Shown here one piece after another: positions 1-7,779 of a stretch of 64,000 bases of DNA (the first letter of the stretch is position 1; each line of letters begins with the position of its first letter). A program made the translations under genes and the position numbers. The DNA lies in assembly GCA_938003835.1 (NCBI GenBank), contig CALKXJ010000016.1, positions 1 to 64,000 on the forward strand. The letters are read 5' to 3'. The notes beneath the pieces are model-generated. The model saw nothing but the letters and a program-made list of their open reading frames with translations, was not told the origin of the DNA and ran no database searches. Source of the DNA: an uncultured Bryobacteraceae bacterium. Its GTDB lineage: Bacteria > Acidobacteriota > Terriglobia > Bryobacterales > Bryobacteraceae.

Positions 1-2372
1 ATTCCGTGCTGGTGACGAGCTTCTCCAGGGCGGCTGCCGCGGAGCTGGCCGGTCGGGACCTGCCGATCAGCGCAGAGCAGATTGGCACCCTGCACTCGCA
101 CTGCTACCACGCGCTGGGCGCACCCGCGATCGCTGAGGCGAACGTCGAGGAGTGGAACCGCGAGAATCCGCATCTTGCGATCACGCCGGTCAAGAAGCAA
201 GGCAGACTGGACGGGGAAGAAGGAACCGAGGACGACGAGGAACAAAAGGATGGAGATCACTGGCTACGGGAGTTGAACCGCTTTCGCGGGATGATGATCC
301 CGCCGGAATGGTGGCCGGTGAACGTGCGCCACTTCGCCTCCCGCTGGCAGCAGTACAAGGAAGCCCACGGCCTCCTGGACTTCTGCGACTTGATCGAGAC
401 CGCCCTCCGCGACATCCCCTTCGCGCCGAAGCGCCCTTCCGTGATCTTTGCCGACGAGGCCCAGGATCTCAACAAGATGCAGTTGACGCTGATCCGGAGA
501 TGGGGCGAGCGGGCGAACTACTTCATCGTGGCGGCCGACGACGATCAGTGTCAGCCACCTGGGACCATGGTGGGGACCAGGACCGGCGAGATGCCGATCG
601 AGCACTTGGACCCCGAGCACCATTCGCTGCTTGTCTATTCCCCCTTCGAAGGGCGGATCTACGGCGCCCAGTGCCGGGAGTACGGCTTCAGAAAAGCGTG
701 TCGCTCATACGACTGGGTGCTGCATACAGTTGCCGCCGGCGACCGGTTGACCCGCTGTACACCGGAGCACAAGTTCTTTGTCCGGTGGGTGAAGAATGAG
801 CTGTTGGACCGCGCGCACGTGGTGTATCTGATGCAGCAAGGCCGGCGGTTCCGCGTCGGCTGGTGCAAGCTGATCCGAACGGATGGCATCTTTCACCTCG
901 GCACTCGCGCCAGGCTGGAACACGCAGACGCAGCTTGGGTTCTGAAGGTGTTCTTCGACCGTACAGAAGCCAGTATTTACGAATCCTACATAGCGGCCAA
1001 GTACGGACTCCCCCTCGTCCCCTTCGAATCGGACAAAGGCGCTATCCACTACACCAGAGAATCCCTTGACCAGCTATTTCACATGCTCAGCGATGACCTC
1101 CCGCTGCGTGCGATCCAGTGCCTGCTCGACCATCACCGAGACCCACGCTTTCCGCTCTACACCCCTGACCGCGCCGCGGCGAAACGAGGCGGTAGTACGA
1201 CCTTCCTAACAGAAGCTTCCAATCTCCTGCCGGACATCATGGCGGTGCCCGTAGCCAATGTCCGGAATCGTGTGGATTGGGTTCCAATCCGCACCGAGGT
1301 CGAGCGCTACAGAGGGCCGGTCTACTCGCTGGAGGTCGAAAAGTACCACTCCTACGTCGCGGACGGCATTGCAACCCACAACTGCATCTACGGTTGGACG
1401 GGCGCATCGCCGGACGCAGTCCTCGACCCCGACATCCCCGCCGACCACAAGATCATCCTCAAGCAGAGCTACCGGGTACCCCGCGCTGTGCACGCCGCCG
1501 CGAACAGGCTCATCCGGCAGGTTACGCGAAGGCAGGAGAAGCCCTACCTGCCGCGGCCCGCCGATGGCGTCTCAACCTACGCGGGCGGCACTTGGCGCTT
1601 GCCGGAATACGCGATTCTCAAGGCCGCCATCCAGCACCTCGAGCGCGGCCAGACGGTCATGTTCCTGGCGAGCTGCTCGTATATGCTCCGCCCGGTGATC
1701 CAGGTGCTCCGCAAGAACGGCATCGCGTTTCACAACCCGTACCGGAAGGCGAACGGCTTCTGGAACCCGCTCCGCATGAGTCGCCGCGGATCGGCCGCCA
1801 GCCGAATCCTCGCGCTGCTTGTGGCGCACCCGGAGTTCGGGGAGGGATACCGGCCCTGGACGCACGGCGATTTGGCTCTGTGGGCGGAGTGGCTGTGCTC
1901 GAAAGGCATTCTGAAGCGGGGAGTCAAGCTTGGACTCCAGGGGGCCAATCCGGCGGAGGCGGTAACCATCGAGACGCTCGATCAGGTGTTCGAGGCCGGC
2001 GCGCTCGAAGAGCTTCTGAGCTGCTTCGAGGGCGACTACCGAAGGCTGCTCGACTGGTGGCTCCGGCGCCTCAACGCGTCGGTGGCCAAGCGGGTTGAGT
2101 TCCCAGCCGATATCGCCATGGCGCGCGGTCCGCAAGCGCTCCTGGAGACGCCGCGCGTCATCGTTGGAACGATTCATTCGGTCAAAGGCGGTGAGGCGGA
2201 CGTCGTGTTTTTGTTCCCGGACCTCAGTCAGGCCGGCGATACGGCCTATCAGCGGTTTGGGCCGCCGCGGGATGCCGTAATCCGAACCTTCTACGTGGGC
2301 ATGACGCGGGCACGCGAGGTCCTCTACATCGCCGAGAAAGCCTCGGCCATGGCGGCAACACTTCCCGTGTGA
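1..2372 (+). CDS. UvrD/REP-type DNA helicase with an intein (5' end outside window)
   Basis: This is a superfamily 1 ATP-dependent DNA helicase of the UvrD/Rep/PcrA type. The reading frame is open to the left edge, and the first visible motif is Ia (VTSFSRAAAAEL), so Walker A (motif I) lies outside the window and the gene is 5'-partial. Motif II reads VIFADEAQDL near nt 441-470. Motif III is split: AADDDQ ends at nt 548 and CIYGWTGA resumes at nt 1383, with an intein between them. A QSYRVPRAV motif IV-like region follows. Motif V (GTIHSVKGGEADVVF) and motif VI (TFYVGMTRAREVLYI) lie near the C-terminus, so the protein looks functional after splicing. The extein part in the window is about 510 residues. 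The gene ends in TGA shortly before the integrase gene and sits inside the element that ends at the tRNA-Pro fragment, so a replication or DNA-processing role for that element is likely. The exact subfamily cannot be fixed without the N-terminus. Confidence 0.9.
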   Translation, partial: SVLVTSFSRAAAAELAGRDLPISAEQIGTLHSHCYHALGAPAIAEANVEEWNRENPHLAITPVKKQGRLDGEEGTEDDEEQKDGDHWLRELNRFRGMMIPPEWWPVNVRHFASRWQQYKEAHGLLDFCDLIETALRDIPFAPKRPSVIFADEAQDLNKMQLTLIRRWGERANYFIVAADDDQCQPPGTMVGTRTGEMPIEHLDPEHHSLLVYSPFEGRIYGAQCREYGFRKACRSYDWVLHTVAAGDRLTRCTPEHKFFVRWVKNELLDRAHVVYLMQQGRRFRVGWCKLIRTDGIFHLGTRARLEHADAAWVLKVFFDRTEASIYESYIAAKYGLPLVPFESDKGAIHYTRESLDQLFHMLSDDLPLRAIQCLLDHHRDPRFPLYTPDRAAAKRGGSTTFLTEASNLLPDIMAVPVANVRNRVDWVPIRTEVERYRGPVYSLEVEKYHSYVADGIATHNCIYGWTGASPDAVLDPDIPADHKIILKQSYRVPRAVHAAANRLIRQVTRRQEKPYLPRPADGVSTYAGGTWRLPEYAILKAAIQHLERGQTVMFLASCSYMLRPVIQVLRKNGIAFHNPYRKANGFWNPLRMSRRGSAASRILALLVAHPEFGEGYRPWTHGDLALWAEWLCSKGILKRGVKLGLQGANPAEAVTIETLDQVFEAGALEELLSCFEGDYRRLLDWWLRRLNASVAKRVEFPADIAMARGPQALLETPRVIVGTIHSVKGGEADVVFLFPDLSQAGDTAYQRFGPPRDAVIRTFYVGMTRAREVLYIAEKASAMAATLPV
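549..1382 (+). other. Intein inside helicase motif III
   Basis: An in-frame insertion of 834 nt (278 codons) splits the helicase between DDDQ and CIYGWTGA. It begins with Cys1 (CQPPGTMVGT, block A). A block-B-like stretch with T-x-x-H (TPEHKFFV) comes next, and it ends in block F/G (VYSLEVEKYHSYVADGIATHN region) with the terminal His-Asn followed by an extein Cys+1. These are all the residues needed for canonical splicing. About 110-150 residues separate the N- and C-terminal splicing blocks. They lack obvious LAGLIDADG motifs. They contain VVYLM, 7 residues later FRVG, then an Arg (GTRARLEH) and a Glu (IYESYIAAKYG), in the order seen in GIY-YIG/T5orf172-type nucleases. The splicing call is strong; the nuclease assignment is inference. 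Confidence 0.9.
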
Positions 2373-2433
2373 TCCGGCTTGATTGATTATGCGGCCTGAA
2401 GGTAACTTCCCCTCGCTGACCGGAGGCTTACGC

Positions 2434-3729
2434 GTGAAGGCGAGAGTCCAGCATCCGAGAGTTCACGAGGCGATCAAGAGCCGCCAGGACGGATGGTGGT
2501 GGTTCTTCCGGTACTGGGCCGACCAAATCCGCTCAGACGGGACGGCGCAGACGGTCCGCAAGCGCCAGTGGCTCGGCCCGAGCCGGGGCGAGAAGAAGAT
2601 CTCGAAGAAGGAAGCCGAGATCGAGCGCGACAAGTTTCTGGCCAAGCTGAACGCCCCGACGGTTGAGACCGCCGTACAGCAGGCGGCAACCATGGGTGTC
2701 GCCCTGTTCGGTGAGGTCGCCCGGATGTACGAGGAGGGCTACCTGGCCCGCGAAAAGCAGATCGCCAAGCCGACGCGCGTGAAGGAGAAGTTCTACCTCC
2801 ACCGGTACATCCTGCCGAGGTGGGGCGCCCTGCGCCTAAACCAAATTCAGCCGAAGGCGGTCGAGGACTGGCTTCACACGACCTTTGACTCTTGGTGGAC
2901 CATGCACGGCGTGCGGGCCATCATGAGCCGGATCTACTACTATGCCGAAGGTCACGGACTGTGGGAAGAAGGCAGGCGCAGTCCCACCAGCAAGGCGAAG
3001 CTCGGCAAGCGGCGCTACAAGTACGAGCGCCGGATTCTCTCGTTCGACGAGACGGCCCGTGTGCTCGCTCGCCTGAAGGAACCCTACCGCCTGATCATCG
3101 AGACCTGCATCGCCACCGGCGCCCGGATCTCCGAAGTACTCGGCCTCAAGTGGAAGCATGTGGATCTGGAGGCCGGCACGATCCGGGTCGAACAGCGGGT
3201 CTGGCACCAGGACGTGGGTGCGCCCAAGAGCGAAGGCAGCCGCAGGATTCTAGGGATCGGGGATCTGGTGGCGCGCTTTCGGGCCAAGGCTGCCGAGGAG
3301 GGAGCCCAACTCGACTCCTGGGTGTTCTCCCAGAAGCGCGACCCGTCGAAGCCGCTCTGGGACTCCGGTGTGCGCGACGCCCTGCACCAAGCCGCCCAGG
3401 CCGAAGGCTGCGACTTTCCCGGCCTGGGCCCGCACTCCTTCCGCCGCGCCAACATCACCTGGCGGCAGCAAGTCGGCGGCAGCGCCATTGAAGCCTCCAA
3501 GATCGCCGGCCACAGCACCCTGGTGATGACCGGCGAGTATACCTTCGTCCCGCCGGAGCGGCAGAACGAACTCACCAGGAGAATTCAGGAGAAGCTGGCG
3601 GCCGCGGGACACGCAAGCAGTTGCCAGTGGGAACAGTCCCCTTTAGCATCCGCGCTGCGTGAGAATGCCGACCCCCCCAGCAGACTTGATGTTGCTCGCG
3701 TCGTGCCAGGTACCAGCGTTGTGCAGTGA
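2434..3729 (+). CDS. Tyrosine recombinase / phage-type integrase
   Basis: This is a site-specific recombinase that would catalyse integration and excision of the mobile element. The catalytic residues appear in order. Arg I is in TGARISEVLGLKW, Lys is in APKSEGSRR, and the HxxR box is in GPHSFRRANITW. The second His is in IAGHST, and the nucleophile Tyr is in TGEYTFVPPERQ. The N-terminal half has a WWWFFRYW core-binding/arm-type region and a SAM-like core-binding domain around residues 90-180. I chose the GTG at 2434 because GGAGG lies 7 nt upstream; an in-frame extension to ATG 2389 or TTG 2383 is possible. The residues after about 395 (ASSCQWEQ onward) look like a poorly constrained tail. 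The gene points towards the AGGTCCA repeats and the tRNA-Pro fragment 1.3 kb downstream, which are probably its own sites. It follows the helicase closely and may be co-transcribed with it. Confidence 0.93.
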   Translation: MKARVQHPRVHEAIKSRQDGWWWFFRYWADQIRSDGTAQTVRKRQWLGPSRGEKKISKKEAEIERDKFLAKLNAPTVETAVQQAATMGVALFGEVARMYEEGYLAREKQIAKPTRVKEKFYLHRYILPRWGALRLNQIQPKAVEDWLHTTFDSWWTMHGVRAIMSRIYYYAEGHGLWEEGRRSPTSKAKLGKRRYKYERRILSFDETARVLARLKEPYRLIIETCIATGARISEVLGLKWKHVDLEAGTIRVEQRVWHQDVGAPKSEGSRRILGIGDLVARFRAKAAEEGAQLDSWVFSQKRDPSKPLWDSGVRDALHQAAQAEGCDFPGLGPHSFRRANITWRQQVGGSAIEASKIAGHSTLVMTGEYTFVPPERQNELTRRIQEKLAAAGHASSCQWEQSPLASALRENADPPSRLDVARVVPGTSVVQ

Positions 3730-3839
3730 GTGCAGCGTGCACTATCGGGTGGACAATGCCCGCCGGGGTGCATGGGGCCTGTACTTCGCACCACCCTAGC
3801 TGTCCCCCCAGGCGCCTCTTTGGCTGCCACAAGCGGCCT

Positions 3840-4643
3840 TTACTTGAGGCTCTTCACAAGCTCCTTTAGCGACATTTTCCCCGTCTTATACCGCTCAACG
3901 AGGTCGATCACCATGTCCGCGAGCTCATCGGGGATGTACTCGCACATGAACTTTCCCCTCAGGCCTCGGCAGGTTCTCGTACTGAATGCGCCCTCCATCG
4001 CTTCTGTAACCAGTTCCGGAATTCTGGACGGATCACCACCACTTTCCCGCAGGATGGCTACTTGGATGTCCTGTTTAAAGCCGCCGATCTGCTCGTACAC
4101 CTCGGCCATCACCCCCGGGTCGGGGAAGGTCCGCGTGAGGGTGTAGAGTGCCTCGATCTTGGCGGGGCCCTCGCTGGTGGAGAGGCGCTGCTGGAGTTGC
4201 GGCGGCAGGGCCAGCAAGCTGAGATATTTCCGGATCGTGCCGACACTCACGCCCGTCTCTTTCGAGACGCGGCTGAAGTCTGAGCCATGGTGCTGGCTCA
4301 ACTGTTGGAAGGCGCGAGCCTTGTCCATGGGGTCCATGTCCGCCCGGTGGACGTTCTCGATGAGCGATATTGCCGTTGCATCTGTGTCATCCAGGCCGCT
4401 TCGAACGATCGCAGGGATTGACCGCATCCCGATCTTCTAGCAGGCCAGCAAGCGGCGCTGCCCAGAGATCAGTTCATAACCCTTCCCCACCGCGCGCACG
4501 ATAATCGGCTGAAGTAGCCCCTTCTCTCGGATGCTCGCGGCCAAGTCCTCGAGCGAACTGTCTTCCTGACCGGCTTCCAGCCTTTTCCGGGTGTTTTGAG
4601 CGGAAACGACGACTTTGTCAATCTCAATCTAGCGAACTTCCAT
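3840..4643 (-). pseudogene. ParB/Spo0J-family protein interrupted by two in-frame TAG codons
   Basis: Reading from ATG 4643, preceded by AGGAG about 8-9 nt upstream, gives a continuous 267-codon ParB-like protein broken only by TAG at 4629-4631 (codon 5) and TAG at 4437-4439 (codon 69). The N-terminal domain has IEIDKVVVSAQNTRKRLE, GLLQPIIVR, and a box-II-like GQRRLLAC just before the second TAG. The next part has SLIENVHRADMDPMDKARAF and a helix-turn-helix (ETGVSVGTIRKYLSLLALP), as in ParB/KorB/Spo0J. There is no frameshift. No parA partner is visible in the window. The product would be a centromere-binding or CTP-hydrolysing partition or regulatory protein of the element. Possible explanations are two nonsense mutations, suppressed amber codons, or expression of only the HTH half from ATG 4427. 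It may be a pseudogene. Confidence 0.8.
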
Positions 4644-5063
4644 GACTCATTCTCCTGTCGGGCCGCTCGCCGATTCAGCCTCTCCGCCCTTCGCGATGCG
4701 ATACGCCTGGATTATCTCACACGTCGGATCAACGGGTTCAGCGGACAAGAACGCGCGCGGTCGTCTTCGGCGGTTGTCCCTCGAGCCTTACGTAGGGGAA
4801 GGGCACGGGGCCGTGGGGTCTCTGGGGTCATCCATATATAGGCGAGGGAATTCTTCGTCTCCTGTTTCGCAAACTGAGTTTTCACGGCCGTCGGCGTAGA
4901 ATCGCGCGCGAAGCACGTGATGTACCAAGCGCTCTTTTCAGGTCCAGTGCAGGTCCACACTGGCGTGGCATGCCGGGTTTAGGTCCAATTTAGGTCCAAA
5001 ACCATCGCGGCTAAGTCTTTTGTTTTCAAACAGGGGTGTCTGTAAGTGATTGATATTTTTTCC
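4644..5063. other. Gene-free end of the integrated element
   Basis: This 420-nt stretch lies between the ParB-like gene and the tRNA-Pro fragment. I see no convincing gene in it. It holds the ribosome-binding site of the ParB-like gene (about 4650-4656, minus strand), a TATATA-rich spot near 4833-4841 that could be part of a leftward promoter, and four AGGTCCA repeats (4940-4998). From about 5000 to 5063 the sequence becomes AT-richer (TTTTGTTTTC, TGATATTTTTTCC) than its surroundings and runs directly into the tRNA-like sequence. This fits the attachment arm region of a tyrosine-integrase element. Confidence 0.55.
4940..4998 (+). repeat. Four AGGTCCA repeats in two pairs, candidate integrase arm sites
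   Basis: AGGTCCA occurs exactly at 4940-4946, 4951-4957, 4981-4987 and 4992-4998. Within each pair the copies start 11 bp apart (one helical turn), and the two pairs are offset by 41 bp (about four turns). All copies have the same orientation. They sit 66-124 bp before the tRNA-Pro fragment where the integrase is expected to cut. Phased direct repeats beside a core site are typical arm-type sites for tyrosine integrases, or sites for an excisionase or regulator. The functional assignment is inference; the repeats themselves are certain. Confidence 0.75.
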
Positions 5064-5108
5064 TTGGGGTGCAAGAGGTCCCGGGTTCAAATCCCGGCGG
5101 CCCGACCA
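5064..5108 (+). other. 3' half of a tRNA-Pro(GGG) gene, likely attR
   Basis: The 45 nt fold as the 3' half of a tRNA. They give an anticodon loop TTGGGGT (5064-5070, anticodon GGG), the 3' anticodon stem GCAAG, a variable loop AGGTC, and a T arm CCGGG-TTCAAAT-CCCGG. The 3' acceptor strand is CGGCCCG (5098-5104), followed by discriminator A and encoded CCA (5106-5108). The bases before 5064 (TTTTTCC) do not pair with the anticodon stem, and no D arm or 5' acceptor strand is present, so the gene is not intact. G37 and anticodon GGG identify proline. The break at the anticodon loop is a classic tyrosine-integrase crossover position. The complete tRNA gene should lie at the other end of the element, left of this window. 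Confidence 0.88.
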
Positions 5109-5341
5109 ATTGCCCCGGATCGCTTGCTTGGCACCCCGCGGGCGCTCAAGCGTTCATGGTGCCAGACCAGGCTCGTTTCAGGATCGCCTGCACTGGTCTT
5201 CGCCGCCCAGCTCGTAGGGGTCCCCGCAAGCGTCTTTCCCGGCCCCGTGACAAGGCTCCCGTCTAGGTTCTGCACCCAACTCTAACCCGGCCAGCGTAGC
5301 CATCACAGAAGGAAAACGCGTCGACATGAAGGATTGGGGAG

Positions 5342-6403
5342 ATGCTCGATTACCTGTATCGCGTGATGCAGATCGACGAGGCTTGGAGCGTTCGGGAAGC
5401 AAGGGGGTTTACCTGGTGGGCCTACAACCTCGCCCAGCGGGTCTGGGCCGAACCGCCCATAGAAATAGATGGCGGCAAGGTCGTGTCTTTCCGGATTCAG
5501 ACCGACGTGTTCCGGGAAGTGACGGATCTGGACGCGATCGCTTGCGCAGTTGAACTTTGGAATCGCCTCACCACGCTGAGCGGCTTCATCTTCGATAGAG
5601 CACAAGGCACGGTGAAGTTGGCCTGCTCGATGGTTTGCGAGGAGGAGAATGTTCAGAACCTCGGGAGTCTGCTCGCCGCAGCGATGGCGATCCAGTGCGC
5701 GGATGCGCACGCCGTGGCGGAGCAGGCCGCCGGGAAGCCGGGATGCAAGCCTGGCACCTCTTGTCATCCCCGGAATGGGCCCCGCCCGACGCTCGACAAG
5801 CTGCTGAGAGTCCGCGAGGAGCTTATCGCACCGCGCGGGATCGACCCGTCTCCGGTCAAGGAGGAGCACATCCGCTCTGCAGCGGCCCTACTCGAGGGCT
5901 TGCTTCGTCGGGACCGTGTAGGCACCGTCGCGATGCGGATAGAGGGGGCAAGCCTGACCGCCGAGCTGCCTTTCTGGGCCGACATTCCGACCGGCAAACA
6001 GATGCGAGCGCACGGCAGAATCATCCAGAGGATGACCTCTCAGCTCGAGGTATCTGCGCAGGTACCGCACCCTCGGTGGGGGAACGGGCTCTTCCTGCTG
6101 CCGCGGTTGCCGGTGGATGCGAAACTCGAGCCTGGCTTGGAACTGGTTCGAAAGCTCAATCGCGCCGCGGCGACCGAACCGCTCGGGTTCAGTCAATTCG
6201 GCGCCTGGAACATCGAGCCGGGCGACGACGGCGGGCTCGAGTTTCACGCATTCGTCCCGGCAGCCATCGCCCAGCCCCATCAGCTGCCATGGCTGATCGC
6301 ACAAATGTTCGCGAGGAACCTTTGGGCGCGGGATTCGTTGAGTGAGCATTTCGGCATTCGCGTCGAGCTGGCGGCGCAGCTGCCGGAGATGCTCCCGGCT
6401 TAG
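5342..6403 (+). CDS. Hypothetical protein, 353 aa
   Basis: I do not recognise this protein family. It is the first gene beyond the tRNA-Pro fragment and is therefore probably chromosomal. The sequence suggests two globular parts. One is about residues 1-135, Trp-rich at the start (FTWWAYNLAQRVW) and with beta-rich segments such as GGKVVSFRIQTDVF. The other is about residues 180-353, with mixed alpha/beta segments such as GNGLFLLPRLPV and GGLEFHAFVPAAI. A low-complexity Gly/Cys/Pro linker lies around 145-165. There is no signal peptide or membrane segment. The ATG at 5342 has AAGGA about 9 nt upstream; an overlapping ATG at 5326 is in another frame. The repeated alpha/beta layout is faintly reminiscent of YbjN or secretion-chaperone folds, but I would not assign it. 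It may be expressed alone: the next gene is convergent. Confidence 0.7.
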   Translation: MLDYLYRVMQIDEAWSVREARGFTWWAYNLAQRVWAEPPIEIDGGKVVSFRIQTDVFREVTDLDAIACAVELWNRLTTLSGFIFDRAQGTVKLACSMVCEEENVQNLGSLLAAAMAIQCADAHAVAEQAAGKPGCKPGTSCHPRNGPRPTLDKLLRVREELIAPRGIDPSPVKEEHIRSAAALLEGLLRRDRVGTVAMRIEGASLTAELPFWADIPTGKQMRAHGRIIQRMTSQLEVSAQVPHPRWGNGLFLLPRLPVDAKLEPGLELVRKLNRAAATEPLGFSQFGAWNIEPGDDGGLEFHAFVPAAIAQPHQLPWLIAQMFARNLWARDSLSEHFGIRVELAAQLPEMLPA

Positions 6404-6480
6404 TGCGCCGCCACGAGCCCTTCGCGCCGGGTCTGGCCTGCTAACAGGCCGATGTACTGGGCGCACCGGAAAACGATCGC

Positions 6481-7779
6481 TCAGAATATTACCTTCAGCC
6501 CGTCCCAGCCGCGTTCGAGCATCCCGCAGGTGGCGCAGCGGGTGGGCATGGCGCGGCAGAAGTCGAGGTTGCAGCGCACCCGCCGGCCCGCCAAGGCGAG
6601 GGCGATGCGGTCCAGCCGCTGGGTGTCGCGCCCCTTGATCAACACCACATCGCCCGCCTCCAGCAGCTCCCGCAACCGCGCGGTCACCGCGGCGATATCG
6701 CCCGGCATCTGTATGATCGCCGCGCGCGGCATGCCCGCACTCGCGGCGCCCGCGCTGTAGGCCTGGTTTTGTGAACTCGAGAACAAAGCAAGGTCCGCCA
6801 CTCGCGCGACCCGCGTGCCGATCGCCCGGTAGATCGGCCCCTGAGGACCCGGCGGCTCGCTGACATCGCCCAGTACGACGATCTTTCGCTTCGCCGGAAC
6901 TTGCGCCAGGAAATCCAGGGCGGAGTGAATCGTCTCGAGGCCAGACTTATAGAAGTCCCCCAGAATCGTCACCCCGTCCTCGAGCGGGATCAACTCCATC
7001 CGGCCCGGGGTCGGCGGCAGCCCGGCCAACCGCCCGATCGCCGTCTCGAGATCGACCCCCAGCTCGGCGGCGACCGCCAGCGCGGCCAGCGCAGGATAGA
7101 CCATGTGGCGGCCGAACAGCCGGGTTCGCACCGTCGCGGTTCCGCCGGGATGGCGGAGCGTGAACTCGGTCCCGTGCGGCCATACCAGCCGCGACTCCAA
7201 GGCTTGGAAGTCGCTTCGTTCGTCGAAGCCGAAGCTCAGCCGGCGCGCCGGCGTCTGGGCGGCCATCCAGAGCGCGTTCTCATCGTCGTGATTCACGACG
7301 ACGAATCCGTCCGGCGGCAGACGCCGGAGCATTTCCGCCTTCTCGCGGCGGGTCACCTCGAGACTGCCCAGGCTGCGGTTGTGCTCGCTGCCGACCGAAG
7401 TGACAACGCAGGCGACCGGCCGGATGACCGCGGCAAACTCGCGCATCTGCCCCGGGTGATCGATGCCCACTTCGATGACGGCGCCCGGCGCCCCCGCTTT
7501 GGTCCTGAGCAGCGCCAGCGGTATGAAGCTCTTGTCATTGAGTTCGATTTGCGGCGCGACCGGCCGGCCGAGAACCTGGGTGACGGCGCGCGTCGTGGTG
7601 GTCTTGCCGTAGCTGCCGATGACGGCGACAAGCCGGGTGCGCCGGAGGGCGGTGCGGCGCCAGGCACCGGCCAGCCGTGACATCAGGGGCCAGGCGCGGT
7701 GAAGCATTCCGCTCAGCACCTGGGAACGGCCGATGGGAGTCCGCAAGACATGATGGGCGTCCCGGAGCCGGTATCTCAA
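6481..7779 (-). CDS. Mur-ligase-like ATP-dependent ligase with a tetracysteine tail
   Basis: This is a MurF/Mur-ligase-family enzyme that would form an amide bond by an acyl-phosphate mechanism. The P-loop reads AVIGSYGKTTTTRAV. The central domain has the family's EVGIDHPGQM, VVTSVGSEHNRSLGS (His-containing) and KAEMLRRLPPDGFVVVNHDD signatures. The C-terminal domain carries PTPGRMELIPLEDGVTILGD and IKGRDTQRLDRI. At 432 aa it is close to MurF length, but it lacks the normal N-terminal UDP-binding domain and begins with a basic hydrophobic stretch. The last 30 residues hold a C-x4-C-x6-C-x2-C cluster (CNLDFC...CATC), foreign to MurF and suited to a metal site. The start is TTG 7779, overlapping the TGA of the upstream paralogue (TTGA), so the two genes are translationally coupled. 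The true substrate is unknown. Confidence 0.85.
   Translation of the reverse strand: MRYRLRDAHHVLRTPIGRSQVLSGMLHRAWPLMSRLAGAWRRTALRRTRLVAVIGSYGKTTTTRAVTQVLGRPVAPQIELNDKSFIPLALLRTKAGAPGAVIEVGIDHPGQMREFAAVIRPVACVVTSVGSEHNRSLGSLEVTRREKAEMLRRLPPDGFVVVNHDDENALWMAAQTPARRLSFGFDERSDFQALESRLVWPHGTEFTLRHPGGTATVRTRLFGRHMVYPALAALAVAAELGVDLETAIGRLAGLPPTPGRMELIPLEDGVTILGDFYKSGLETIHSALDFLAQVPAKRKIVVLGDVSEPPGPQGPIYRAIGTRVARVADLALFSSSQNQAYSAGAASAGMPRAAIIQMPGDIAAVTARLRELLEAGDVVLIKGRDTQRLDRIALALAGRRVRCNLDFCRAMPTRCATCGMLERGWDGLKVIF

Noticed and set aside
5041-5108. An intact tRNA-Pro gene
   Set aside because: Bases before the anticodon loop do not form the 5' stem, and no D arm or 5' acceptor strand is present.
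6433-6448. GGCCTG-CTAA-CAGGCC hairpin as a terminator between the unknown gene and the Mur-ligase-like gene
   Set aside because: Only a 6-bp stem and no T-run on either side, so I would not call it.
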